Source of the DNA: Clostridiales bacterium
GTDB lineage: Bacteria; Bacillota; Clostridia; Saccharofermentanales; Saccharofermentanaceae
Direction: 5' to 3'
Length of the DNA: 42,437 bases
Assembly: GCA_017509245.1 (NCBI GenBank)
Contig: JAFWQC010000018.1
Location: 1 to 42,437 of the forward strand
Shown here: piece by piece, positions 33,556 to 41,240 of the stretch
Layout: each line of letters begins with the position of its first letter
Position numbering within the stretch: position 1 is the stretch's first letter
Translations under genes and position numbers: made by a program
The notes under the pieces: model-generated
Seen by the model: only the letters and a program-made list of their open reading frames with translations
What the model was told of the DNA's origin: nothing
Databases searched by the model: none

Positions 33556-34551
33556 ATGAGTAATCTTACAGCTAGAGAAAAAGCCTTTATGTATGCAATC
33601 ACTCTGTTGATTATTATTGTATTGGGTTATTTCTTCGGAATCAGAACACTTAATAATAAATATGAGCAATATAAGGAAGAATTGCAGACATTAGAGGAAA
33701 GAAAAGTCTTCCTCGACCAGTTAAAAACAGATAATCAGAATATGACTGCGGAGATCGATAACCTTAAGGAGCTTTGCGTAGGTATCGAGAATTCCTTCAT
33801 TGATGAACTTGAAACCGAGTGCATTGAGCAGTATGTACTGGAGAAATTTGAAAAAGAAGGATGCCCTTACCTTGTCGAAATAACTTCAACTGATGTTGCT
33901 ATGGGTGCAGTAACATATCCTGACGGCACAACTTGTCCGGACGGAGTTAACTGTCTGCAAGTAGCTGTTGTATATTCATCAACTGATGGATATACAATTC
34001 CGCAGTATAACCGCACACCTGATTTCACTGAAGGTGCCCAGGTTCCTGCTGCTGAAACAATCACAGAACTGATGGGACAGATGGGTCAGGGTGTTTATGG
34101 TGAAAGACACGGCTATGAAGAGTTTATAAAAGCTCTTAAGAAGATAAATGCCGAGAACCCGTCCTGCATTAAGGTTAATGATTTTTCTGTTGCAGAGGAC
34201 GGAGGCATAATGACTCTTTCTGCTACGATCAATTTCTATGGAATTTCACTTAGAAACAGAATGTCTGAAGACACCAGAACTGAGGCTTACACATACTGGC
34301 AGGGCCATAAGGGTGTTGATACAGAGGGTGGTTTCATCGGATTCCCTTACGTTTGTGACGATCCTGACAGCTTGTGGTATGGCGTAGTCAACATGAGTTT
34401 CGATGATACTATCAGCAAGCCGTTTGCAGCATATTGGGCTAATAAGCTCTTCGATGCTCAGCTTGAAGCTGCTAATGGAGATATCAAGGAGTTGTTGAAC
34501 TTCGGTGCTGAGGAAGAGGCAGTACCTGCAGAAACAACACCTGAGACCTAA
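33556..34551 (+). CDS. pilO: PilO-like pilus alignment protein
   Basis: The 331-residue protein has one membrane helix (about 9-28), a coiled coil (about 30-80; EEERKVFLDQLKTDNQN-like text), and an extracellular domain. This is the usual PilO layout, though the protein is longer than typical PilO (about 200). The middle carries two cysteines close together (C126 and C132, in GTTCPDGVNC), which could form a disulfide. Residues 160-230 include a long insert with a Thr/Pro-rich segment. Sequence similarity to PilO is too weak to see directly, so the call depends on gene order after pilM and pilN. GGGAGG precedes the start. Confidence 0.7.
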   Translation: MSNLTAREKAFMYAITLLIIIVLGYFFGIRTLNNKYEQYKEELQTLEERKVFLDQLKTDNQNMTAEIDNLKELCVGIENSFIDELETECIEQYVLEKFEKEGCPYLVEITSTDVAMGAVTYPDGTTCPDGVNCLQVAVVYSSTDGYTIPQYNRTPDFTEGAQVPAAETITELMGQMGQGVYGERHGYEEFIKALKKINAENPSCIKVNDFSVAEDGGIMTLSATINFYGISLRNRMSEDTRTEAYTYWQGHKGVDTEGGFIGFPYVCDDPDSLWYGVVNMSFDDTISKPFAAYWANKLFDAQLEAANGDIKELLNFGAEEEAVPAETTPET

Positions 34552-34584
34552 AGATGATTAATTGTGACAAAATTTTGAAAAAAA

Positions 34585-34631
34585 TTGAAAAAAGTGTTGC
34601 AATTGTTCATAATAGCCTGTATAATCAGGCT
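34585..34631 (+). promoter_or_regulatory. Overlapping promoters of the major pilin gene, with palindrome around the -10
   Basis: The main promoter is TTGCAA (34597-34602), 17 bases, TATAAT (34620-34625). A second candidate, TTGAAA (34585-34590), 17 bases, CATAAT (34608-34613), lies 12 bases upstream. The main -10 sits exactly between the arms of a perfect inverted repeat, AGCCTG and CAGGCT (34614-34631). This could be an operator. The leader of about 33 nt has a strong AGGAGG site. Confidence 0.78.
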
Positions 34632-34663
34632 ACAAACTCAAAAACTTACAGGAGGAATCTAAA

Positions 34664-34876
34664 ATGAAGAAGATTCAGAAGTCAAAGAAGGGTTTCACCC
34701 TCGTAGAAATGGTACTCGTTATTGCTATCATCGTTATCCTCGCAGCAGTTCTCGTTCTTGGTATCGGTGCATACCTCAACAAGGCTAAGGCAGCTGCAAG
34801 CTCCGTTGGTAAGCACAACAGTGACGTTTCTGCAGTTAACTCTGAAGTAAACGCATTCATGGGTTGGTCTGACTAA
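34664..34876 (+). CDS. pilA: Very short type IV pilin, probable major subunit
   Basis: The 70-residue prepilin has a basic leader ending KSKKG, then FTLVEMVLVIAIIVILAAV. Cleavage after the glycine gives a 60-residue mature protein with Glu5. After the conserved assembly helix only about 30 residues follow (LNKAKAAASSVGKHNSDV and a short tail ending FMGWSD), so there is no globular head. Normal major pilins are 130-170 residues. The length recalls the short PilA of Geobacter, and the tyrosine at mature position 27 is shared with it. The strong promoter, AGGAGG site and dedicated terminator fit a highly expressed major subunit. There is no cysteine. It could instead be a minor or helper pilin. 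Confidence 0.88.
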   Translation: MKKIQKSKKGFTLVEMVLVIAIIVILAAVLVLGIGAYLNKAKAAASSVGKHNSDVSAVNSEVNAFMGWSD

Positions 34877-34908
34877 TATCTAGTTTAGACAATCACTAGA
34901 AGCCAATT

Positions 34909-34942
34909 ATGGCGGAGAACTTCGGTTCTCCGCCATGTTTTT
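34909..34942 (+). terminator. Strong terminator of the major pilin gene
   Basis: A perfect 12-bp stem (atggcggagaac / gttctccgccat) closes a TTCG loop with a C-G closing pair, a very stable tetraloop. It is followed by GTTTTTAC. It separates the pilin message from the minor pilin genes, which have their own promoter. Confidence 0.92.
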
Positions 34943-34992
34943 ACATTTGTAAACAAAGTATGACAAATTTTAACAAATTATTAACTTTCCTG

Positions 34993-35020
34993 TTGAAATT
35001 TGCACAGAAGTCGGTATAAT
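34993..35020 (+). promoter_or_regulatory. Promoter of the minor pilin cluster
   Basis: TTGAAA (34993-34998) and TATAAT (35015-35020) are separated by 16 bases. The -35 is embedded in CTGTTGAAATTT, also found at the PilX-like promoter. The upstream A/T-rich block (from 34947) aligns with that of the PilX-like gene. The transcript would cover three pilin-like genes. Confidence 0.75.
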
Positions 35021-35064
35021 ACACATATAGAAGTATAAGATTTGTTGACTATCTGGAGGGCGTT

Positions 35065-35319
35065 ATGCGCAGGATAAGCAAACAGAATAGATCCAGGGCC
35101 GGTTTTACGTTTACTGAGTTGATTCTAGTGGTTGGAATCCTAATTATTCTTGCCTGTGTACTTGTTTACGGAATAAATAGACTCATCAAATTGGCAGAGA
35201 ATTCCAACAGTGCTGTTGTAAATTCTTCAAACCAGCTCAAGAAGCAGATAGACGACAGCGAACAGATGCTTGCAAGTTATGGTTTCAGTGTAAAGCAAAA
35301 ATCAGTTACGGGAGCGTGA
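35065..35319 (+). CDS. Short pilin-like protein
   Basis: The 84-residue protein has a basic leader ending RSRAG, then FTFTELILVVGILIILACVLVYG, in outline. Cleavage after the glycine leaves 71 residues with Glu5 in place, so it should be processed by a prepilin peptidase. The remaining 45 residues are polar and helical (NSSNQLKKQIDDSEQML), with no room for a globular head. GGAGGG lies six bases before the ATG. It is the first gene of the minor pilin transcript, and the next gene begins five bases after its stop. It may be a companion to the equally short major pilin. Confidence 0.85.
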   Translation: MRRISKQNRSRAGFTFTELILVVGILIILACVLVYGINRLIKLAENSNSAVVNSSNQLKKQIDDSEQMLASYGFSVKQKSVTGA

Positions 35320-35323
35320 TAAT

Positions 35324-35992
35324 ATGAAGAGACTAGTTAAGAGATTTAATTGCAAGGGTTTTACCCTCGTCGAGACTCTCCTGGCAACTTTTATCCTGGT
35401 TGTTACGTCAACGATGCTGATCAACGGCTTCGTTGCCACAATGGGTTATTCTTATCAGACCTCCGTATATAATAAGTCCGGTGCCAAGAACTATACTGCT
35501 TGTATTACAGAGGTAGCCAAGTGGAGCAAGACAGATAATTTGAACACTAAAGGAACTAATGCTTCCGGCACATCAGTCACAATAAAAGGTCGCGAAGAAC
35601 AGGGCAAAGCTTATTATGTGAGCAATGGCAATAAGACTGAAACTTTAAAGTTCAATACTGCTGGCTCTGTTTTTAAGTCATGTTCTTTACAGGAACTGAA
35701 TGTTCAACTTATTGGTTATGACGATCTTAAGCTTACGGTACCGGATACGGTAAAGGGTTATGAATTCTCACCTACAAAGGATCAGTTAGCTGATAACAGA
35801 GAAGCATTCCTTTATTATCCTGAAATGTGGCAGGATTCAGCCGGCGGACATGTTGGACAAATAGTAGTAATGTATGATGAGAATGCAAAGAAATATTACT
35901 GGGTTGTTGGAGTTGATTCATCAGGAAATAAGATTACTAATTTTGATACTGTGTCATCTATTACTTATGCTGAAACAAATGGCTTTAATTGA
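35324..35992 (+). CDS. Minor pilin (PilV-like position)
   Basis: The 222-residue protein has a leader ending FNCKG, then FTLVETLLATFILVVTSTMLI. This is a standard class III cleavage site with Glu5. The globular part (about 60-220) is rich in Tyr, Asn, Lys and Thr and has two cysteines. FLYYPEMW and GQIVVMYDENAKKYYWVVGVD suggest a beta-sheet core. I do not recognise the head domain. By gene order and length it is probably one of the minor pilins that prime assembly at the pilus tip. The ribosome site GGGAG is adequate. Confidence 0.85.
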   Translation: MKRLVKRFNCKGFTLVETLLATFILVVTSTMLINGFVATMGYSYQTSVYNKSGAKNYTACITEVAKWSKTDNLNTKGTNASGTSVTIKGREEQGKAYYVSNGNKTETLKFNTAGSVFKSCSLQELNVQLIGYDDLKLTVPDTVKGYEFSPTKDQLADNREAFLYYPEMWQDSAGGHVGQIVVMYDENAKKYYWVVGVDSSGNKITNFDTVSSITYAETNGFN

Positions 35993-36016
35993 TGAGTTGC
36001 TTGGGGTACAGTTATT

Positions 36017-36667
36017 ATGATTAAACAGAAAAAGAACAAAAAGGGTTTTACCCTTGTCGAAATGATACTGTCAGTCGCTATCATCTGCTTGATCGGCGGA
36101 GTCATTGCAGGAGTTTGTGCAGCAATCTCCAATTCATTTGCAACAACATACAGTATCGACGATTCAGCGGATTATGCAATGTTGTACGCCAAGGGCTTTG
36201 AGAATTCATTCCTTGCAAACACTCAGCCAAAAGTTGCCAGTATGCAGTGGGAAATAAGCAATCCGCAAAATGACTCAACAAAGTTCCCGACACTTATGTT
36301 CGGACCAAAAGATAAGACAAAGAAGGCTGTATTTGAGCCGAAATTCATTGGTAATAAATCTACAGATTATAAGTGGAGAATAGCAATGTTCTTCTACTAT
36401 GATACTGATACCGAAACAGTTAAATACCGTATATTCCTGGCTGACGCTTACAGCAAGACCAATTTCATATATATGTATGATGATGGTTTCTGGGTTCCGC
36501 GTTTTAAGGAGCGTTCAGGTAAGGGCTCGAAGACGATCAAAGTTGAAGGTTCCAAATTGTCAAAAACGACTCTTAAGTCATACGGATTTACTGATGAACA
36601 GTTAAACCAGCTTCCATCTAAGATTTTTAATGAGACTCAGTATATGACACAGATAACTTACGGTTGA
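36017..36667 (+). CDS. Minor pilin (PilW-like position)
   Basis: The 216-residue protein opens MIKQKKNKKG, then FTLVEMILSVAIICLIGGVIAG, again a class III signal with Glu5. The head is rich in aromatic residues and Lys/Asp (for example KWRIAMFFYYDTDTE and IYMYDDGFWVPRF). It has no close match that I can name. It is the last gene of the minor pilin transcript and is followed by a hairpin terminator. The ribosome site is weak (a GGGG run), which suits low-level production of a tip component. Confidence 0.85.
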   Translation: MIKQKKNKKGFTLVEMILSVAIICLIGGVIAGVCAAISNSFATTYSIDDSADYAMLYAKGFENSFLANTQPKVASMQWEISNPQNDSTKFPTLMFGPKDKTKKAVFEPKFIGNKSTDYKWRIAMFFYYDTDTETVKYRIFLADAYSKTNFIYMYDDGFWVPRFKERSGKGSKTIKVEGSKLSKTTLKSYGFTDEQLNQLPSKIFNETQYMTQITYG

Positions 36668-36685
36668 TAACGATTAAGTATTTCC

Positions 36686-36718
36686 AAGGCTCTGCAGAAC
36701 ATCTGCAGAGCCTTTATT
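36686..36718 (+). terminator. Terminator after the minor pilin cluster
   Basis: The arms aaggctctgcaga and tctgcagagcctt pair perfectly over 13 bases around an ACA loop. The following T-run is short (TTATTATT). It marks the end of the pilus region. Confidence 0.72.
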
Positions 36719-36804
36719 ATTGATAAGATAACTGCAGAATTGGATATATAAATCCATATTTGATAGAATTACCTAATACCTTATAAGTAAGGAAGATTAA
36801 TGCC

Positions 36805-37632
36805 ATGAAGATAAAAGTCGGACTTGATGTAGGCGGAAGCACGACCAAGATCGTGGGGATGAGAGAAGGCAGGATAATTGCCAGGGAAATAGTCAGGGCA
36901 GCCGATCCTGTCACATCGGCGTTTGGCGCTGTCGGAAAGCTTATCAATGATAATTCGATCTCTGTTAATGATATTGAACAGATCAACATAACTGGTGTTG
37001 GTTCGGCATTTCCGCAGGCACCGATATTCGGGATCAAGACCGTGATCGTTGAAGAGTTCATGGCAACGGGCCTTGGCGGTTTATATCTGTCAGGATTGGA
37101 TCATGCTGTGGTAGTCAGCATGGGTACCGGTACCGCATATCTTGAGGCAAGCAAGGAGAGCGTAAGACATATTATCGGTTCCGGCGTTGGCGGAGGAACA
37201 CTTGTCGGTCTTGGAAGAGTCATGGCAGGAACGTCTGATGCTGTGAAGCTTTCTGACATGGCAACATCGGGTGATGTTCTCAAGTGTGACCTTACGATCG
37301 GTGATATTACCAAGAACGGTGTAACGGGACTTCCTATGGATGTAACGGCATCTAACTTCGGTAAGGCTGCTGACGATCTTTCAAGAGAAGATAAGATGGC
37401 AGGCGTGTTTAATCTCGTCTACCAGTCGATAGGTACTGTCGCCGTTATGGCATCAAGACAATGCAATATTAAGGATATCGTATTTACCGGTCAGCTTACC
37501 GGTCTCAAGGAATGCCAGAAGTATCTCATTCCTTTCGAAGAACTTTATGGAGTTAACATGATCGTTCCCGCAGATGCTGTATTTGCCACGGCATTGGGAA
37601 GCTGTCTTGCGGAAGGGCAGGAAGATCTGTGA
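36805..37632 (+). CDS. coaW: Type II pantothenate kinase
   Basis: The 275-residue protein catalyses ATP-dependent phosphorylation of pantothenate, the first step of coenzyme A synthesis. The ASKHA-fold motifs are clear: GLDVGGSTTKIVG (6-18) for phosphate binding, GVGSAFPQAP, VIVEEFMATGLGG with the probable catalytic glutamate, VVVSMGTGTAYLEA, and GSGVGGGTLVGLG. Type II enzymes of this form occur in staphylococci and other Firmicutes. AAGGAAG lies about ten bases before the ATG. An inverted repeat, TGGAT-ATATAA-ATCCA (36741-36756), lies in the upstream gap; no clear promoter was found. The GTG start of the next gene overlaps by four bases. Confidence 0.92.
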   Translation: MKIKVGLDVGGSTTKIVGMREGRIIAREIVRAADPVTSAFGAVGKLINDNSISVNDIEQINITGVGSAFPQAPIFGIKTVIVEEFMATGLGGLYLSGLDHAVVVSMGTGTAYLEASKESVRHIIGSGVGGGTLVGLGRVMAGTSDAVKLSDMATSGDVLKCDLTIGDITKNGVTGLPMDVTASNFGKAADDLSREDKMAGVFNLVYQSIGTVAVMASRQCNIKDIVFTGQLTGLKECQKYLIPFEELYGVNMIVPADAVFATALGSCLAEGQEDL

Positions 37633-38414
37633 GGAATAAACCGTTAGCCAAAGACCGTGCGTGGGAGCTTGATTTCTTAAGGGGCATCGCTCTTTTAATG
37701 ATGCTCTTCATGCATATGTCATGGGATGTCAGATATGAATTTGGAGTAAACATCTTCTCATATCTTCATAAGGGCTGGTTCTGGTCTTTTATTCATCCCG
37801 TTATTGTCGTGCTGTTTGTAGGCGTATCCGGCATATGCTGCACATTTTCGCGCAACAACATAAAAAGGGGAATAAAGATACTCGGCGCGACGCTGATACT
37901 TGATCTTACGACATTTCTCATAACAAAGTTTGCCGGCATTGATTGCCTGATCATATTTAATGTTCTGGCGTTACTTACATGCGGCATATTCCTTTATGCG
38001 CTTATCTCGTTTATTGAGAAGAAGACAAATGCCAATCCCAAAGCTGTTAATGTCATTATGGGGCTGGCTGGTTTATATATCGTCATCGTGGGCTGCAATA
38101 TCCACTACATGGATTTCTGCACGGATTCACTGCTGTTCCTTCCTGTAGGATTCGACATGAATAATCTGCCGGAAATGGCAGATTATATGCCGCTGTTTCC
38201 TTGGCTTGGTGTATTCCTTATAGGCTGTGTTATAGGAAGGACGTGCTATAAGGATAAGAAGACACTTTTCGCCGGGCGCGGGAAGATAATGAGCGCGGTC
38301 TCAAGGCCGGTGGAATTTATCGGAAGGCATTCGCTGATCATATATCTTGTTCACCAGCCGTTAGTGTACGCAATATTGTATGTGATCTTCCTGATCATCT
38401 ATTCGCTTAAATGA
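37629..38414 (+). CDS. DUF1624/HGSNAT-like membrane acyltransferase candidate
   Basis: The 261-residue protein starts with GTG 37629, overlapping the coaW stop by four bases. It begins ELDFLRGIALLMMLFMHMSWDVRY, in outline, the signature of the heparan-alpha-glucosaminide N-acetyltransferase catalytic family (DUF1624). About seven membrane helices can be read. The end motif FIGRHSLIIYLVHQPLVY also matches acyltransferase-type membrane proteins. Members move acyl groups across the membrane onto glycans. The acyl donor is usually acetyl-CoA, so a link with the CoA kinase gene upstream is possible but not shown. The substrate is unknown. Confidence 0.82.
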   Translation: MRNKPLAKDRAWELDFLRGIALLMMLFMHMSWDVRYEFGVNIFSYLHKGWFWSFIHPVIVVLFVGVSGICCTFSRNNIKRGIKILGATLILDLTTFLITKFAGIDCLIIFNVLALLTCGIFLYALISFIEKKTNANPKAVNVIMGLAGLYIVIVGCNIHYMDFCTDSLLFLPVGFDMNNLPEMADYMPLFPWLGVFLIGCVIGRTCYKDKKTLFAGRGKIMSAVSRPVEFIGRHSLIIYLVHQPLVYAILYVIFLIIYSLK

Positions 38415-39598
38415 AGATAAACAGTAAGAAAAAAAGAAGGATCGCTTTAAGGATCGTTTTGGCGGTGGTGCTTACGGTCCTGACTTTGGCGGCGCTTATT
38501 GCGAACCGTTTTATCCCGCAAAGCGTTGCTGACTATTACAGCGCTAAGATATTTCCGTACTTGTCGGTGCCGGCGCAGACTTTTAACATGCTCTTTCATT
38601 TTTCGCTGACGGAAAATATCATCGTCTGCTTTGTGCCGCTTATTATCGTTGGACTTATCTTCTGGTTAGTAATCCTGATAAAGAAATTCCTGAGCCACGG
38701 CGCGCTGCTTTATCTTTATAAGTCATACAGGAACATCATGGTGCTTGCCCTTGTTGCCGCCATAATCTTTCAGGCTATGCACGGGATCAATTACAGACGC
38801 ACGGATGTCGTCGATTCTATAGAGCTGACAGATGAGGAGCTGACCTATGAGGATTATTGTGAAGCCTTAAGGTGGGCTTATATAGGAATGATCGAAGCTA
38901 GAAAGCAACTTGGTGAAGACTATAACGGCGTTGCCCACATGCAGGAGAGCTTTGAGAGTTCGGCTTTATATGCTTGCTCGCTTATCGATGCTTTCGGTGA
39001 GGAGTACGGTGTTCCGGTAAGCGAGAATTATGTCCGCGCCAAGCCGGTATCCATGAGCCACTACTGGAGCTACACATATATCGTAGGCGCTTACGATCCG
39101 TTCTTAAGTGAAGCAAATATCAACACTGACCATATGGGCGTTGAGGAATTCCCAATCACGCTTTGCCACGAGCTCTGTCATGCCAAAGGATATGCGAGCG
39201 AGACCGACTGCAATACTTTGTCGACTCTGGCCTGCTGCAATTCCACAAGGGCTGATTTCAGATATGCAGGCTTTTATGAAGTCTTCTGGAATCTTTATGC
39301 CGTGACAACAGTCATTGCCGATGCGACAGGTGAAGTGGTTCCGCAGTACGCGCTGGCTTCTGATATGGAACCTGTCTACAGGGACATGAGGGCATCATCG
39401 TTATATTGGAAGCAGATAGATAAGGAAGTCGATTCCATCAAAGAAAGCCTGGGCATCGATATCACCGAGACAAGCGACAAGGTCAACGATTCATTCCTGA
39501 AGAGCAACGGTGAGAGCGGTGTCGATTCCTATCACGTTCCTGACAGTGTATATGTCAGGTTCTACAAGACATACGTGGGGAGCTCCGAAGATGCTTGA
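38411..39598 (+). CDS. DUF3810-like membrane zinc-protease candidate
   Basis: The 395-residue protein has three membrane helices in the first 125 residues (about 12-32, 67-90, 106-123) and then an extracellular domain. The zinc signature is HELCH (H253, E254, H257), followed by AKGYASETDCN with E264 as the likely third ligand. This is the HExxHxxGxxxE form of the DUF3810 family. FESSALYACSLIDAFGEEYG and KPVSMSHYWSYTYIVG are typical flanks. No substrate is known for this family. The gene overlaps the previous one by four bases and the next by eight, so the operon is tightly packed. Confidence 0.85.
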   Translation: MKINSKKKRRIALRIVLAVVLTVLTLAALIANRFIPQSVADYYSAKIFPYLSVPAQTFNMLFHFSLTENIIVCFVPLIIVGLIFWLVILIKKFLSHGALLYLYKSYRNIMVLALVAAIIFQAMHGINYRRTDVVDSIELTDEELTYEDYCEALRWAYIGMIEARKQLGEDYNGVAHMQESFESSALYACSLIDAFGEEYGVPVSENYVRAKPVSMSHYWSYTYIVGAYDPFLSEANINTDHMGVEEFPITLCHELCHAKGYASETDCNTLSTLACCNSTRADFRYAGFYEVFWNLYAVTTVIADATGEVVPQYALASDMEPVYRDMRASSLYWKQIDKEVDSIKESLGIDITETSDKVNDSFLKSNGESGVDSYHVPDSVYVRFYKTYVGSSEDA

Positions 39599-41006
39599 GG
39601 TTATACTAAAAGGCCACGATAAGTTCTACGGCGTGTCTGACGTGGTCAGGATGTTCTGCGGCGTGCCTGAGGAACTGAAGGATGAGTGCAAGGTCATAGC
39701 TCCGGAAGGACCTGACATCACGCTCGTAAACGAACTTCTCGAAGACGGCAGGTCTGTTACGCACTGTGACGGCAAGGCTTATGAATTTAAAGGGGAGCTT
39801 TTAGAACCCGGCCGCGAGATCAAGAGATCTCTTTATATGGCTTTATCTGATATTACCTCGAAAAAAATGCCGTGGGGATGTCTTACAGGCATAAGACCCA
39901 CGCTGGTAGCACTCGAGGAACAGAGTCCGGAAGCACTTGAGGAAAAGTATTTCGTAAGACCTGATAAGGCGCAGCTTGCTTTTGAGACTTCAAGAGAGGA
40001 ACAGCATATCTTATCCAAAGTTCCCGAAGACAGTTTATGCGTTTATGTCGGCATTCCTTTCTGTCCTTCGAGATGCGCATACTGTTCTTTTGTTTCTTCG
40101 GACATATCGTGCCATATGGACAGGCTCGTCAATTACGAGGCAGCACTTGAGCGTGAGATAAGCCTCGTGGCACCTTCGATAAACAGACCATTATCTGCTC
40201 TTTATGTCGGCGGCGGTACGCCCACTGTTCTTGAGGAGAAGGAATTTGCTTCTCTTCTGGACCGCATCTATAAGGAGCTTAAGATCACACCGGGCTGTGA
40301 AGTCACCATAGAAGCCGGACGCCCGGATACTATAAGTGACGGCAAGCTTGAAGCGATGAGAGATCACGGAATAACAAGGATCTGCATCAATCCTCAGACG
40401 ATGAGGTCTGAGACTCTTCAAAGACTCGGCCGCATTCATACTGCGGAAGAAGCCGTAAGGGTCTATGAGAAAGCCTGCGAAATGGGTTTTGACCTGATCA
40501 ACATGGATCTCATAGCAGGACTTCCTTATGAGAATGCAGATGAGCATGTGCGCTCAACTGCAAAACTCATAGAACTGGCACCTGCCAACATAACCGTTCA
40601 TACGCTCTATAAAAAGAGGCGGGCAGCGATGAGCAGAGACACCGTTATGGATCTTGAGATGGCAAGAGGGAAACTGGATGAGTGTGTGGCTGAAAGCTAC
40701 AGGCTCCTTAAGGAAGCAGGTTATCATCCGTACTACATGTACCGCCAGAAAGATACCGGTCACGGGCTGGAGAATACAGGCTTTGCAAAAGATGATACGG
40801 GAAGCCTCTATAATGTTGCCATGATGAGCGACTGCAGAGATGTATTGTCTTTCGGTGCAGGCGGTATGAGCAAGAGATGCTTTGCACAGGAAGGCGAACT
40901 CATCAAGCACAGGGTCGAAAGATGCCCGACAATAAAGGATGCTCTTACATATATCGGGAGAGTCGATGAGATGGCAGAGAAAAAGATTCAATTTTTCGAA
41001 ATGTGA
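39591..41006 (+). CDS. hemZ: Radical SAM protein HemZ (coproporphyrinogen dehydrogenase-like)
   Basis: The frame extends to 39510, but ATG 39591 overlaps the previous stop by eight bases with GTGGGGAG upstream and gives a normal 471-residue HemZ. The N-terminal 145 residues include the family-specific WGCLTGIRPT. The radical SAM cluster motif is CPSRCAYC (C158, C162, C165), followed by LYVGGGTPTVL and EAGRPDTIS. HemZ resembles oxygen-independent coproporphyrinogen III oxidase, which decarboxylates two propionate groups in heme synthesis. Many HemZ-like proteins in Clostridia occur without a full heme pathway, and no other heme gene is in this window, so the real substrate is uncertain. No clear terminator follows. 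Confidence 0.88.
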   Translation: MLEVILKGHDKFYGVSDVVRMFCGVPEELKDECKVIAPEGPDITLVNELLEDGRSVTHCDGKAYEFKGELLEPGREIKRSLYMALSDITSKKMPWGCLTGIRPTLVALEEQSPEALEEKYFVRPDKAQLAFETSREEQHILSKVPEDSLCVYVGIPFCPSRCAYCSFVSSDISCHMDRLVNYEAALEREISLVAPSINRPLSALYVGGGTPTVLEEKEFASLLDRIYKELKITPGCEVTIEAGRPDTISDGKLEAMRDHGITRICINPQTMRSETLQRLGRIHTAEEAVRVYEKACEMGFDLINMDLIAGLPYENADEHVRSTAKLIELAPANITVHTLYKKRRAAMSRDTVMDLEMARGKLDECVAESYRLLKEAGYHPYYMYRQKDTGHGLENTGFAKDDTGSLYNVAMMSDCRDVLSFGAGGMSKRCFAQEGELIKHRVERCPTIKDALTYIGRVDEMAEKKIQFFEM

Positions 41007-41021
41007 AAAAAGAATTATTAA

Positions 41022-41050
41022 TTGAAGAACGGTCCGTGTTCATTTAATAT
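41022..41050 (+). promoter_or_regulatory. Candidate promoter of the DUF6273-like gene
   Basis: TTGAAG (41022-41027) and TAATAT (41045-41050) are 17 bases apart. Transcription would begin near 41057, leaving a leader of about 184 nt. Confidence 0.5.
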
Positions 41051-41056
41051 ATAAGC

Positions 41057-41240
41057 GTTAGAAAGATTTAACAAATGTGGAGAGAGAGTTAACAGCTCTG
41101 AACATTAGGCAGACTATCGCTCTGCCGGTCAAAGTAATACTTTCTTCTTTTCGCGTAACAATGGTGATAACGCTGTTTGCCCGTGGTCAGGGCAGACCGC
41201 ATCTGTGTTTGCAAGTGGATCGATAACAGGGAGGCAAAAG
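41057..41240 (+). other. Long structured leader, no known riboswitch recognised
   Basis: Two hairpins stand out: GGCAGA-ctatcgc-TCTGCC (41108-41126), a perfect 6-bp stem, and GTTTGCCC-gtggtca-GGGCAGAC (41175-41197), eight pairs with one G-U. The segments GGCAGA and GGGCAGAC share GGCAGA, and either could pair with the TCTGCC segment (41121-41126), so alternative pairing is possible. There is no T-run after either. I could not match it to glycine, cyclic-di-GMP, TPP, SAM or fluoride riboswitch cores. It ends in AGGGAGG before the ATG. Confidence 0.35.

Noticed and set aside
41057..41240. Cyclic-di-GMP or glycine riboswitch
   Set aside because: The conserved core sequences of these classes could not be found; only simple hairpins are visible.
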